From CALFCE01 sp964411665 (GTDB taxonomy: Bacteria > Pseudomonadota > Gammaproteobacteria > Granulosicoccales > Granulosicoccaceae): a DNA stretch of 21,727 nt. The stretch covers positions 1 to 21,727 of the forward strand of contig CAYPMR010000063.1 in NCBI GenBank assembly GCA_964411665.1. The letters run 5' to 3'. The notes under the pieces were generated by a model, which was not told the DNA's origin, made no database searches, and saw nothing but the letters and a program-made list of their open reading frames with translations. Position numbers and translations under genes: made by a program. The first letter of the stretch is position 1, and each line of letters opens with the position of its first letter. Of this stretch, positions 14,509 through 21,727 are shown one piece after another.

Positions 14509-16845
14509 ATGAAGACCGACAATAGCGAGCTCTCACCGAATCGCTACACACATATTCGTTCTAAAATACTTGGTATTACCGTCCCTATAATACTCATTTG
14601 TATTCTGGCCGTGTTTGGGTTTTTTGAGTACTCCGCACAATCCAAAGCCGTTAGGGCACTTCAGCAGAAGATGGATAGGGTGATGGATGTGCAGGCAAAA
14701 GTATTGTCGGAACCCACTTGGAATTTGGCCGAAAAACAGATCCAGCTAACACTCGAAGCACTGATTGAGGCAGATCCTGATATCACGCAGGCTACCCTTT
14801 ATGATGAAAGTAATAGTCAAATTGCAGCAGCTTCTAGTGGCGAAAAAACAGCCGGAAAATTCTCCGCTTATGAACGTACCATTAAGCATGCTGTCTCAGG
14901 AAAAATAAGAGACATCGGCTCCCTGGAAATTATCTCAAGTCAAAAAAGTCTCACTTCTGATCGGTATGACAGACTGTTATTAGCAGCTGTACTTGCAGCG
15001 TTGCTGGTCTTGGCCTTGATATTGGGGACGTTATTTGCGGTAAATCGAGTCGTCGGTGTCCCGATGGATCTGTTGCTAAAATCCATCAATCAAACCTCCA
15101 GTGATCAACGAGATTTAGTTGACTTCAGCAGTACGGATGAAATGGGTCTGGTTATCAAGTCTTACAACAGTATGATTACCAGGGAGCAGGAAAACAAAAA
15201 GGCACTGAACACTCTTAACGAGAAGTTGGAAGAACGGGTTGCAATGCGAACGAATGAACTCTCTGTTGCTCGTGATGAAGCAGATCGAGCTAACCAGGCT
15301 AAAAGTTCTTTTTTAGCTACCATGAGTCACGAGATCAGAACTCCGCTTAACGGTATCATCGGTATGAGTACCTTGCTTGAAGGGACGAAACTTAACGAAG
15401 AGCAACGTGAGTTTAGCCAGACAATTCGCAACGCTAGTGACACCTTATTGTCAATCATCAACAATATTCTGGATTTTTCAAAAGTTGAGGCTGGTGCGAT
15501 TGATCTGGAAAAAAGACCGATTAACCTGATTGAAACAGTAGAAGATGCGATAGAACTTGTTTCACCCAAAGCATCTGAGAAGAAGCTTGAATTAATCTGC
15601 AATATTGATGAATCCGTGCCAGAGGGAATGCTGGGAGATTCCACCCGACTGAAACAGATTCTCATGAATTTGATGAACAATGCGATCAAATTTACCGAAT
15701 CTGGCGAGATCATGCTCAGCGTAAATATCCTGACACAAGATACATTGAAATTCGCGGTGTCTGATACAGGTATCGGCATCCCTGAAGATCGCATGGATAA
15801 GTTATTTAAATCTTTTTCTCAAGTAGACACATCTACAACGCGACGCTATGGCGGTACTGGATTAGGTTTGGCTATTACAAAAAAAATGGTTGAACTCATG
15901 GATGGGGAAATCAATGTGCAAAGCACTCAAGACAAAGGGTCAGTCTTCTCTTTCGTTATTCCGTTTGTGACAGCGCCTGCACCGGTTGCATCTACATCCA
16001 GCGAACAACTAGATTCGATTGAGGGACGCAAGGCATTGGTTGTGGATGATAATCCAACCAACCGACTAATATTGTGCAACAAACTTAAAAAATGGGGTGT
16101 TGAGGTCGTTGAGGCGCCAGGTCCATTTGAAGCTTTGGAAGCACTTGATCGAGATAAAGATTTTGACTTTTATATTGTAGATTTCGCAATGCCGGATATG
16201 GATGGCATTGAGCTGGCGGCAGAAATTCAAAAGCGCCATGACGGCAATCCTGACATAATTCTTTATACCTCGATATCACCGTCAGAGTTTGATATCCGAC
16301 AACGTCTCGAAAATGTAAAACTCTCAGCAGTATTGCTTAAACCTGCTAAAACTTCTCAAATACTAGCAACTATACGACGTGCAATTTCCATTGATTCCGC
16401 GTCTGGGAGTCCTATCGCTGAATCATTAGATGCTCACCAAGCAGCAAATGGTCTACGTATCCTGCTTGTTGATGATAATGCTATCAACAGAAAAGTTGGA
16501 TCGAAGATTCTAAAACGTATTGGTTACCGACCAGATATATCTAACAGTGGCGAAGAAGCGATAGAGGCTTGCCAAAAGCAACCCTACGACCTGGTGTTAA
16601 TGGATATTGAAATGCCTGATATGAATGGTATAACCGCAACGGAAAAAATTCGCGAACTCTTGCCTGACGATAGTATGCCGTATTTCGTCGCATTGACTGC
16701 AAACGCTATGGAATCGGATCGAAAAACTTATCTGGCGTCTGGGATGGATGGCTATTTAAGCAAGCCAATTGATATGAGCGCGCTAATGGAAGCACTGGAT
16801 GATGCAACCGAGCATCGCTCTAGTCTGGAAAATTCAAGAACCTGA
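14509..16845 (+). CDS. Hybrid sensor histidine kinase with two receiver domains
   Basis: A 778-aa inner-membrane kinase. Order of parts: TM helix at about 20-40; a periplasmic domain of about 110 residues (LSEPTWNLAEKQIQLTLEAL, then EADPDITQATLYDES); TM helix at about 155-178; HAMP at about 179-232; a coiled coil; HisKA with the phosphorylated His274 in MSHEIRTPLNGIIGM; and HATPase with N box LMNNAIKFTE, DTGIGIP and GGTGLGLAI. Receiver 1 has VVDDN and Asp558 in VDFAMPDMDG, with a Lys in LLKPAK. Receiver 2 has LLVDDN and Asp699 in LMDIEMPDMNG, with Lys in LSKPID. Both receivers keep their key residues. There is no HPt domain in the protein; a separate HPt gene follows 64 nt later. The layout resembles BarA/EvgS-type phosphorelay kinases. 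The likely input is the periplasmic protein encoded just upstream. Confidence 0.93.
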   Translation: MKTDNSELSPNRYTHIRSKILGITVPIILICILAVFGFFEYSAQSKAVRALQQKMDRVMDVQAKVLSEPTWNLAEKQIQLTLEALIEADPDITQATLYDESNSQIAAASSGEKTAGKFSAYERTIKHAVSGKIRDIGSLEIISSQKSLTSDRYDRLLLAAVLAALLVLALILGTLFAVNRVVGVPMDLLLKSINQTSSDQRDLVDFSSTDEMGLVIKSYNSMITREQENKKALNTLNEKLEERVAMRTNELSVARDEADRANQAKSSFLATMSHEIRTPLNGIIGMSTLLEGTKLNEEQREFSQTIRNASDTLLSIINNILDFSKVEAGAIDLEKRPINLIETVEDAIELVSPKASEKKLELICNIDESVPEGMLGDSTRLKQILMNLMNNAIKFTESGEIMLSVNILTQDTLKFAVSDTGIGIPEDRMDKLFKSFSQVDTSTTRRYGGTGLGLAITKKMVELMDGEINVQSTQDKGSVFSFVIPFVTAPAPVASTSSEQLDSIEGRKALVVDDNPTNRLILCNKLKKWGVEVVEAPGPFEALEALDRDKDFDFYIVDFAMPDMDGIELAAEIQKRHDGNPDIILYTSISPSEFDIRQRLENVKLSAVLLKPAKTSQILATIRRAISIDSASGSPIAESLDAHQAANGLRILLVDDNAINRKVGSKILKRIGYRPDISNSGEEAIEACQKQPYDLVLMDIEMPDMNGITATEKIRELLPDDSMPYFVALTANAMESDRKTYLASGMDGYLSKPIDMSALMEALDDATEHRSSLENSRT

Positions 16846-16909
16846 GTCAGATCAATAAGTGTGAGCTTTAGGTTTCAGTAGATGGACATAAGTTCAAAGA
16901 GCTTTCGAT

Positions 16910-17263
16910 ATGATGCAAATTGATACAAGCGCATTAGTACGCCTACGCGATGTGATTGGTGGTGATGAAGATGATTTGGCTGAATTCATTCAGGATTTCT
17001 CTGAAGAAGCTCCGGAGCTTGTCGGCAAAATGATAGCCAGTGCTGACACTTGTGATTGGGATGCATTAAAAATTGCCACTCATTCACTTAAATCAAATTG
17101 CAAAGACTTTGGTGCTATTGAGCTTGGTGAATTGTGCCAAGCGTTGGAAAGCGAAAGTGCTCAGGGTGAGGTGATGGATGCTCAGCAAAAAGTTGAAAGT
17201 ATCTCTACACAAGTAAAATCTGCTGTCGAAGCTCTGCAGGCATTAGACTTAACCTCTTTTTGA
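16910..17263 (+). CDS. HPt phosphotransfer protein
   Basis: A 117-aa cytoplasmic histidine phosphotransfer protein, about the size of a single four-helix HPt domain. The phospho-accepting residue is His58 in KIATHSLKSNCKDFGA, a good match to the HxLKGxxxxxG-type HPt motif. Acidic helices before it (DEDDLAEFIQDFSEEAPEL) and the LGELCQALES helix after it fit the fold. It lies 64 nt after the hybrid kinase on the same strand, so it should take phosphate from receiver Asp699 or Asp558 and pass it to another receiver. The nearest other receiver is on the convergent REC-EamA gene, 54 nt beyond its stop. Two adjacent ATGs (16910 and 16913) are both possible; an AGAG site lies 8 nt before the first. 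Confidence 0.9.
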   Translation: MMQIDTSALVRLRDVIGGDEDDLAEFIQDFSEEAPELVGKMIASADTCDWDALKIATHSLKSNCKDFGAIELGELCQALESESAQGEVMDAQQKVESISTQVKSAVEALQALDLTSF

Positions 17264-17317
17264 GTATGGTGCAGTTAAAGTAAATGATGGCTTGGGCCTT
17301 TGTCTCGCATGAAGTTA

Positions 17318-18892
17318 TCAAACTTTGTCAGATGGCATTTTGCCTGGTGTTTGTTCATCGATTTTAGGGAAAATTGGCGTTTTATCTTCGTCCATCTTTC
17401 GTGGACCCACCAGAAACAATCCACATAGCATCAGAAGCAAAGCGAACCAGGCGACCACCGGTAGCCGCTCCCCGAGTAACACGGCGCCCCACCCTATACC
17501 GCACACGGTAACAACAATACTGCTCTGACTGGCAAACACAGCACCCAAATACTTGATCAGAATGACTCGAAGCGAGCACGCTACAGCTGAAATCAATCCC
17601 ATCAGCACCACTATCATGGAAACCTTGTCAAAGTCGCTTCCAACGCCAAATTTCAGCGGATAATAATCATCAAATACCACTACCAGGGGCACGAGAATTA
17701 TAGCTGCGGCAATTCCTGAATAACCTGTCGCTGTAATTCGATCAAGATTTTCCGGCAGGCGCTTAGCGAGCATCAAGCCACGCAAGGCATACCCTAGAGG
17801 TCCAATGGCGGCAATGAGAATCCATGTCCAACGGGCTTCTCCTTCGAGGTTCTGGGTAACCGACATGAGTACAAATACACCTGCTACGCCAATGACAAAA
17901 CCTAGGAAGCGGCGCATGCTGGGGCTTTCGATGCGAAAGACCATGGCCAGTAAGAAAGCCATGAACCCTTCGGTTACAACCACTAACGAAATAATCCATG
18001 CTTCGAGTTGCTCGGCAGCCCAAAAAATAACGACTTCACCGAGGAGTGTTCCAAGTACACCCCACAACGCGAACACCGCTAACAGATTAGCGTTGAGACC
18101 GAATAATTTTCCTCTGAATGCGCCGATTGCAATGCACACCACACCGCATACGATGTTCACCCAAAACGCGGTGCCTAAGGGGTGGGGTTGCACCAATGCC
18201 ACCGCCCGCGATAGTGGTGCCCACAAACCTGAGATAATACCGATTGCCAGTAATCCGAATACACCCTTCAAAGCACGAATCTGCCCGCGCAAACGCCGAT
18301 CCCGCTCATACACCTGCGCAGTCATGCGCGAGAATACGCGAGACAGTCGACCTAGAGAGTCAGTACGCGCGTCGATATCCTCAAACTGAAATCTGACCGG
18401 ATCAACAACTTCTTGTTCGAGAACCGCTGCGGCATCAGCAAGTCGCTCTACCTGGTCTAGATAGGCAATTTCGCGATCGCGATTTCTTTTTTTCTCTAGT
18501 GATGCATTGATTCGTGCGTTTAGCAGCACTGGATCGAAGTTCTTTCTTAGAAAATCCTGCGCCCCGGCCTCGATGGCACGTACTACGCTTTCCATTTCAC
18601 CGTCCAGAGATGACACAACGATGACTGGAATTTCGCGTAAATGCCGATCATCGTTCATTTGACGCATAACCTCAAAACCGTCGATATCCGGCATGACGAT
18701 ATCCAGAAGTACCAGATCAATTGCATTTGATCTCAGCATTTCCAGTGCTTCAACACCATCTTTCGCAGTGACGGCGTGGTAACCGAGATTCGTCACTGCC
18801 AGCAACATTTTTTTGCGTTGCATGGCCTGATCGTCCACTACGAGAATAGTTTCATCAGTGTTCGAGGGGGAATTCAAATTTGATGAAGTCAC
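17318..18892 (-). CDS. Response-regulator receiver fused to an EamA/DMT transporter
   Basis: A 524-aa fusion. Residues 15-130 are a receiver domain: VVDDQ (Asp20 and Asp21), phospho-acceptor Asp64 in LLDIVMPDIDGFE, Ser94/95 in VVSSLDGE and Lys117 in FLRKNFDP. Residues 140-209 are charged and helical, with a HAMP- or coiled-coil-like segment (DARTDSLGRLSRVFSRM). Residues 210-498 hold about ten hydrophobic helices in two EamA repeats, including YALRGLMLAKRLP, ASQSSIV and GAVLLGERLPVVAW. A polar tail follows. Such a protein would be anchored in the inner membrane with a cytoplasmic receiver and could be opened or closed by phosphorylation. It starts with GTG at 18892; a stop lies five codons upstream, and no strong ribosome site is seen. 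It is convergent with the HPt gene. The cargo is unknown. No frameshift or stop is needed to read the two halves as one protein. Confidence 0.92.
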   Translation of the reverse strand: MTSSNLNSPSNTDETILVVDDQAMQRKKMLLAVTNLGYHAVTAKDGVEALEMLRSNAIDLVLLDIVMPDIDGFEVMRQMNDDRHLREIPVIVVSSLDGEMESVVRAIEAGAQDFLRKNFDPVLLNARINASLEKKRNRDREIAYLDQVERLADAAAVLEQEVVDPVRFQFEDIDARTDSLGRLSRVFSRMTAQVYERDRRLRGQIRALKGVFGLLAIGIISGLWAPLSRAVALVQPHPLGTAFWVNIVCGVVCIAIGAFRGKLFGLNANLLAVFALWGVLGTLLGEVVIFWAAEQLEAWIISLVVVTEGFMAFLLAMVFRIESPSMRRFLGFVIGVAGVFVLMSVTQNLEGEARWTWILIAAIGPLGYALRGLMLAKRLPENLDRITATGYSGIAAAIILVPLVVVFDDYYPLKFGVGSDFDKVSMIVVLMGLISAVACSLRVILIKYLGAVFASQSSIVVTVCGIGWGAVLLGERLPVVAWFALLLMLCGLFLVGPRKMDEDKTPIFPKIDEQTPGKMPSDKV

Positions 18893-19209
18893 AGCTTTAG
18901 GTGGTTAGAGTTTTGTTATGTAAAGCTACATCAGTAGTTCGATTTGCATGGTCCTGGAGTTTCACTTTCGCATGTACTCTCTTGCTAGTCTCGTTATAGG
19001 TCCAGTCAGTTTTACTGATCCGTTCGAGATTCACATAGATTTCTTAAAGATTACTCGTAACTATTTCGGTGCTAGTCGCATTCAGAATACTTGTGTCGTG
19101 ACTCGTTTATTCCCGATCTTACCATGTAAAACATATAAGCTTGTAATTAGAATTGTTGCTACTATTTGGCCTCCAGCATGGTCGGCCCATTATTACTATG
19201 AGGAAGTAG
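18893..19209. other. AT-rich intergenic region
   Basis: About 317 bases between the divergent REC-EamA and GNAT genes. It is AT-rich compared with its neighbours and should hold both promoters. I see no conserved gene, strong hairpin or repeat. An open frame at 18948-19241 is judged spurious (see rejected items). Confidence 0.6.
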
Positions 19210-19641
19210 ATGGAACTTATAATCAGGCCAGCCTTAAATAGTGACGCGATAGGCATCAACGATATTTCTAACTATCTTGGTTATAGCGAGCTTTCAGATA
19301 TCGAAGCTAAAGACAAATTGTTTCAGCTGTTGGATTCAAATGACAATGAGATATTTGTAGTTGAAGTCAATGGGCGTGTCATAGCCTGGTTGCATTTGTT
19401 TTTAGCTCGCCGATTGGCCTCTGAGGATTTTTTTGAAATTGGCGGATTAGTTGTTGATCCTGACTATCGAAGACAAGGACTCGCTGCGGCACTAATAAAG
19501 TATGTAGAAAACGGGTGCAAAGGGAAATTGCGTGTACGCTGCAATGAAACAAGACGAGAAACGCATCAGTTTTACGAGGCATGTGGATTCAACAATACGA
19601 AAGTTCAACGTATATTCGAAAGGCACGTATTGCCAACATAG
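19210..19641 (+). CDS. GNAT-family N-acetyltransferase
   Basis: A 143-aa protein of the GCN5-related acetyltransferase fold, which transfers acetyl from acetyl-CoA to an amine. The acetyl-CoA loop is GLVVDPDYRRQGLAAALIKY, with RRQGLA at residues 87-92. The preceding strand FVVEVNGRVIAWLHLFL and the C-terminal THQFYEACGFNNT segment are the usual family parts. GAGGA lies about 7 nt before the ATG at 19210. The codons and surroundings are AT-rich compared with the rest of the window, so gain by transfer is possible. It stands alone, with no co-oriented close neighbour. Substrate unknown. Confidence 0.9.
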   Translation: MELIIRPALNSDAIGINDISNYLGYSELSDIEAKDKLFQLLDSNDNEIFVVEVNGRVIAWLHLFLARRLASEDFFEIGGLVVDPDYRRQGLAAALIKYVENGCKGKLRVRCNETRRETHQFYEACGFNNTKVQRIFERHVLPT

Positions 19642-19702
19642 GAATACTGCTAAATCATAGCGCGTAATAGCGCGATCAATTTTCTGTATTTCGATGATCA
19701 GA

Positions 19703-19924
19703 TTACTGTCGCCCTACCCCCCACCATAAATACCGACCAAGCCAAAGCGTGATACGTGGTCCTGCTGGGCGGTACCTCCAATAAGGACCGTACTGGGTGA
19801 GTGAGTCTGGCAAGCGCCTCGAAGTGCCGGTACTTACGCCCTGGCCCTTACCCACAAAGGACTGAATTGCCGAATCTGTAGTTTCACCATTGCAGTAAGG
19901 GTCTCTTGCATAGTACGCTTTGGG
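19703..19924 (-). pseudogene. Possible decayed gene fragment, CcmH-like
   Basis: A 73-codon frame without a start codon, bounded by in-frame stops. Its translation has a protein-like look: CNGETTDSA near codon 11, then LTQYGPYWRYRPAGPRITLW at codons 42-61, then a Trp-rich hydrophobic end. The order resembles cytochrome c maturation protein CcmH (CxxC-Q-x-D-S-N-A, later RYGxFVxYxPP and an LWxGP helix). The first Cys of CcmH is missing and the spacing is about seven residues shorter. This may be a degraded copy, or chance. Confidence 0.2.
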
Positions 19925-19934
19925 CTAAGTGGTT

Positions 19935-19946
19935 GAGAACGTTCTC
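19935..19946. promoter_or_regulatory. Perfect 12-bp palindrome, LacI-type operator shape
   Basis: GAGAACGTTCTC is fully self-complementary with a central AACGTT, the core shape seen in many LacI-family operators. It lies 151 bp before the binding-protein start, in a gap that should hold that gene's promoter. No regulator gene is in the window. Confidence 0.35.
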
Positions 19947-20097
19947 TGATGTGTTGCAGTGGGGCCTTACAGGCCTTCTCAGCTATCCGTTAATACATCA
20001 GAAGATGATCTATCTCAGCATTTCAATAGAATAATCAAGATCTGGTTATAGACCTGCGCCAGTACAACGGACGAATCGGGAACGAGGAAATAATTTC

Positions 20098-21699
20098 ATG
20101 ATTAAACAGACTAAATTGACTTTCAAGAAAACAGCTCTGGCAACCGGAGCGGTGCTAGCACTCAGTTCGCTCGCTTCATACGCCGAAACCTTAAAATGGG
20201 CACGCGCTGGTGATTCTTTGACGCTGGATCCGCACGCTCAAAACGAAGGTCCAACGCACACACTGGCCCATCAGATTTATGAGGGGCTGTTACAGCGTGA
20301 TATGACAGGAAAGATTATTCCAGCACTGGCAACCGGCTGGGATCCATTGCCGGATAACGCTAATGTCTGGCGCTTCAATCTGCGCCCCGATGTCACCTTC
20401 CATAACGGCAATGCGTTTAATGCTGATGACGTTGTCTATTCCATCAATCGCGCGCAAATGCCAACCAGTGCGATGAAAGAACTACTTACTTCTGTCAAGG
20501 AAGTTCGTAAGGTTGATGATTTGACCGTGGATTTTGAAACCAACGGACCCAATCCATTGCTAGTCAATAATCTGACAAACCTGTTCATGATGGATAGTGA
20601 TTGGACTGAAGAAAATGATATATCAGCCCCCCAGGATATTGCCGGTGGTGAGACTACCTTCGCCGCTTCCAATACCAATGGAACTGGTGCTTACATGCTG
20701 GTTAGCCGTTCCGTCGATGAAAAAACAGTGCTCAAGGCGAATCCGGCATATTGGGGCAAGGATGATTTCCCTCTCGATATCTCGGAAATTGTCTATACAC
20801 CCATATCCTCTGCCGCGACTCGCGTTGCAGCATTGCTATCGGGTGAAGTCGATTTTATTCAGGATGTACCTGTGCAGGATCTGCAGCGTGTGAATGATGC
20901 TGATGGCCTCAAGGTGGTTAAGGCAGCACAAAATCGTGTCATCTTTTTTGGCTTGAATACCGCTGCAGACGATATCGACAGTGACAGCGTCGAAGGTGCA
21001 AATCCATTTGCTGATGTACGAGTACGCAAGGCCATGAATATGGCTATTAATCGCGCTGCTATACAAAAAGTGGTTATGCGCGATGAGTCTGATCCGACCA
21101 ATGTGATCATGCCTCCATTCGTCAACGGCTGGACAGAAGACTTGAACGCACTGCCAAGTGGATCGCTAGACGATGCCAAGCAGTTGGTAGCTGATGCCGG
21201 ATATGGCGATGGCTTTAGTGTCGCTCTGGATTGTCCGAATGATCGTTATATAAACGACGAAGCTATTTGTCAGGCTCTCGTGGGTATGATGGCCAAGATT
21301 GGCATTGAAGTGAATCTGATCGCCCGCCCCAAAGCGCAGCATTTTCCACTTATTCAAAATAAAACCAGTAATTTCTACATGCTTGGTTGGGGTGTACCCA
21401 CTATGGATAGCCACTATATTTTCAACTTCCTGGTACACACGACTACCGAAGATCGTGGTTCGTGGAACAATACGGGTTATTCAAATGCGGAAGTTGATGA
21501 AATGGTTGTCAGCCTTGAATCAGAAACTGATCTCGATGTACGTGACGCAACCATAGGTAAAATCTGGGCTGAAGTGCAGGAAGCGCAGATCTATTTGCCG
21601 GTACACAACCAGGTATTAAACTGGGGTATGAAGGATGGCATTAACTTCGATGTGCAGCCGGAAGATCAGCCGCATTTCAAGTTTCTTTCTTTGAACTAG
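20098..21699 (+). CDS. ABC transporter family 5 solute-binding protein (DppA-like)
   Basis: A 533-aa periplasmic binding protein of the peptide-type family. A Sec signal peptide covers residues 1-29 (FKKTALATGAVLALSSLASYA, cleavage before ETLKWA). Mature-part signs are SLTLDPHAQNEG, HQIYEGLLQRD, IIPALATGW, the family signature region WRFNLRPDVTFHNGNAFNADDVVYSI at about residues 91-116, VRKAMNMAINRAAI and the C-terminal ARPKAQHFPLIQNK region. It binds a peptide or similar oligomeric solute and hands it to an ABC importer, whose genes probably follow beyond the window. GAGGAA lies 8 nt before the ATG. It differs from the partial binding protein at the left edge in export route (Sec, not Tat). 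Confidence 0.95.
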   Translation: MIKQTKLTFKKTALATGAVLALSSLASYAETLKWARAGDSLTLDPHAQNEGPTHTLAHQIYEGLLQRDMTGKIIPALATGWDPLPDNANVWRFNLRPDVTFHNGNAFNADDVVYSINRAQMPTSAMKELLTSVKEVRKVDDLTVDFETNGPNPLLVNNLTNLFMMDSDWTEENDISAPQDIAGGETTFAASNTNGTGAYMLVSRSVDEKTVLKANPAYWGKDDFPLDISEIVYTPISSAATRVAALLSGEVDFIQDVPVQDLQRVNDADGLKVVKAAQNRVIFFGLNTAADDIDSDSVEGANPFADVRVRKAMNMAINRAAIQKVVMRDESDPTNVIMPPFVNGWTEDLNALPSGSLDDAKQLVADAGYGDGFSVALDCPNDRYINDEAICQALVGMMAKIGIEVNLIARPKAQHFPLIQNKTSNFYMLGWGVPTMDSHYIFNFLVHTTTEDRGSWNNTGYSNAEVDEMVVSLESETDLDVRDATIGKIWAEVQEAQIYLPVHNQVLNWGMKDGINFDVQPEDQPHFKFLSLN

Positions 21700-21727
21700 G
21701 TAACCCTCCCTCCCCTGACACGTCTCC

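Larger units (their letters stand above)
19642..20097. other. 456-bp intergenic region upstream of the second binding protein
   Basis: No intact gene is supported. The region holds a repeated TAGCGCG at about 19659-19674, a possible coding remnant on minus at 19703-19924, the palindrome at 19935-19946, and the leader of the downstream gene. It should contain the promoter of the binding-protein gene. Confidence 0.6.

Noticed and set aside
15327..15794. 155-codon open frame antisense to the hybrid kinase
   Set aside because: It is Ser/Ile-rich and lies opposite the conserved kinase core; no motif of its own.
17805..18389. 194-codon open frame on plus, antisense to the REC-EamA gene
   Set aside because: Composition is low-complexity Thr/Asn/Pro/Arg, as expected for the antisense of membrane helices. 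The minus-strand frame carries clear domains.
18948..19241. 97-codon open frame on plus, overlapping the GNAT gene start
   Set aside because: It overlaps the GNAT gene by 32 nt, has no family likeness and no good ribosome site, and lies in AT-rich promoter DNA. The GNAT gene has the better start signal.
20040..20085. Sigma-70 promoter (TTCAAT/TTATAG with 18-bp spacing at about 20024-20053)
   Set aside because: Both boxes are weak matches and similar pairs occur by chance in AT-rich DNA; not strong enough to list as a feature.

Overview
The window looks like chromosomal DNA of a free-living, probably marine, gammaproteobacterium. The evidence is Gram-negative type signal peptides, a Tat signal, many periplasmic binding proteins, a hybrid-kinase phosphorelay and moderate base composition. 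I cannot name the genus. No rRNA, tRNA, CRISPR array, transposase or phage gene is visible.

Layout. (1) 1-672, minus: N-terminal part of a Tat-exported family 5 (peptide-type) solute-binding protein, cut by the window edge. (2) 877-3186, plus: an orphan molybdenum hydroxylase large subunit of the xanthine dehydrogenase/CoxL-like family, followed by four 18-bp tandem repeats. (3) 3310-8048: an oxidation island with a Fe(II)/2-oxoglutarate oxygenase (minus) and then, on plus, a RhtA-like amino-acid/metabolite exporter, a TauD-like oxygenase, a histidine-box membrane hydroxylase and a MOSC protein overlapping it by ATGA. (4) 8056-8406: remains of two broken genes, including the first third of an ornithine cyclodeaminase/mu-crystallin family gene. 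(5) 8416-13295, minus: a complete 2-oxoacid dehydrogenase operon, E1alpha-E1beta-E2-E3. (6) 13620-18892: a signalling cluster with a possible 44-aa leader ORF, a periplasmic binding protein, a hybrid histidine kinase with two receiver domains, a free-standing HPt protein and, convergent, a receiver domain fused to a ten-helix EamA/DMT transporter. (7) 19210-19641: a GNAT acetyltransferase in AT-rich surroundings. (8) 20098-21699: a second family 5 solute-binding protein, Sec-exported, behind a 456-bp gap with an operator-like palindrome and a possible gene remnant.

The part most worth attention is region 6. The genes supply every step of a phosphorelay: periplasmic ligand sensor, His kinase, Asp, His in the HPt, and a final Asp. 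The only other receiver domain present is welded to a membrane transporter, and no DNA-binding output is encoded nearby. The simplest reading is a phosphorelay whose output is direct control of transport rather than transcription. This is an inference from gene content and domain order; nothing in the sequence proves the pairing.

Region 3 is a second point of interest. Two different Fe(II)/2OG oxygenases, a diiron-type hydroxylase and an amino-acid-type exporter lie together, which suggests oxidation and export of a small molecule.
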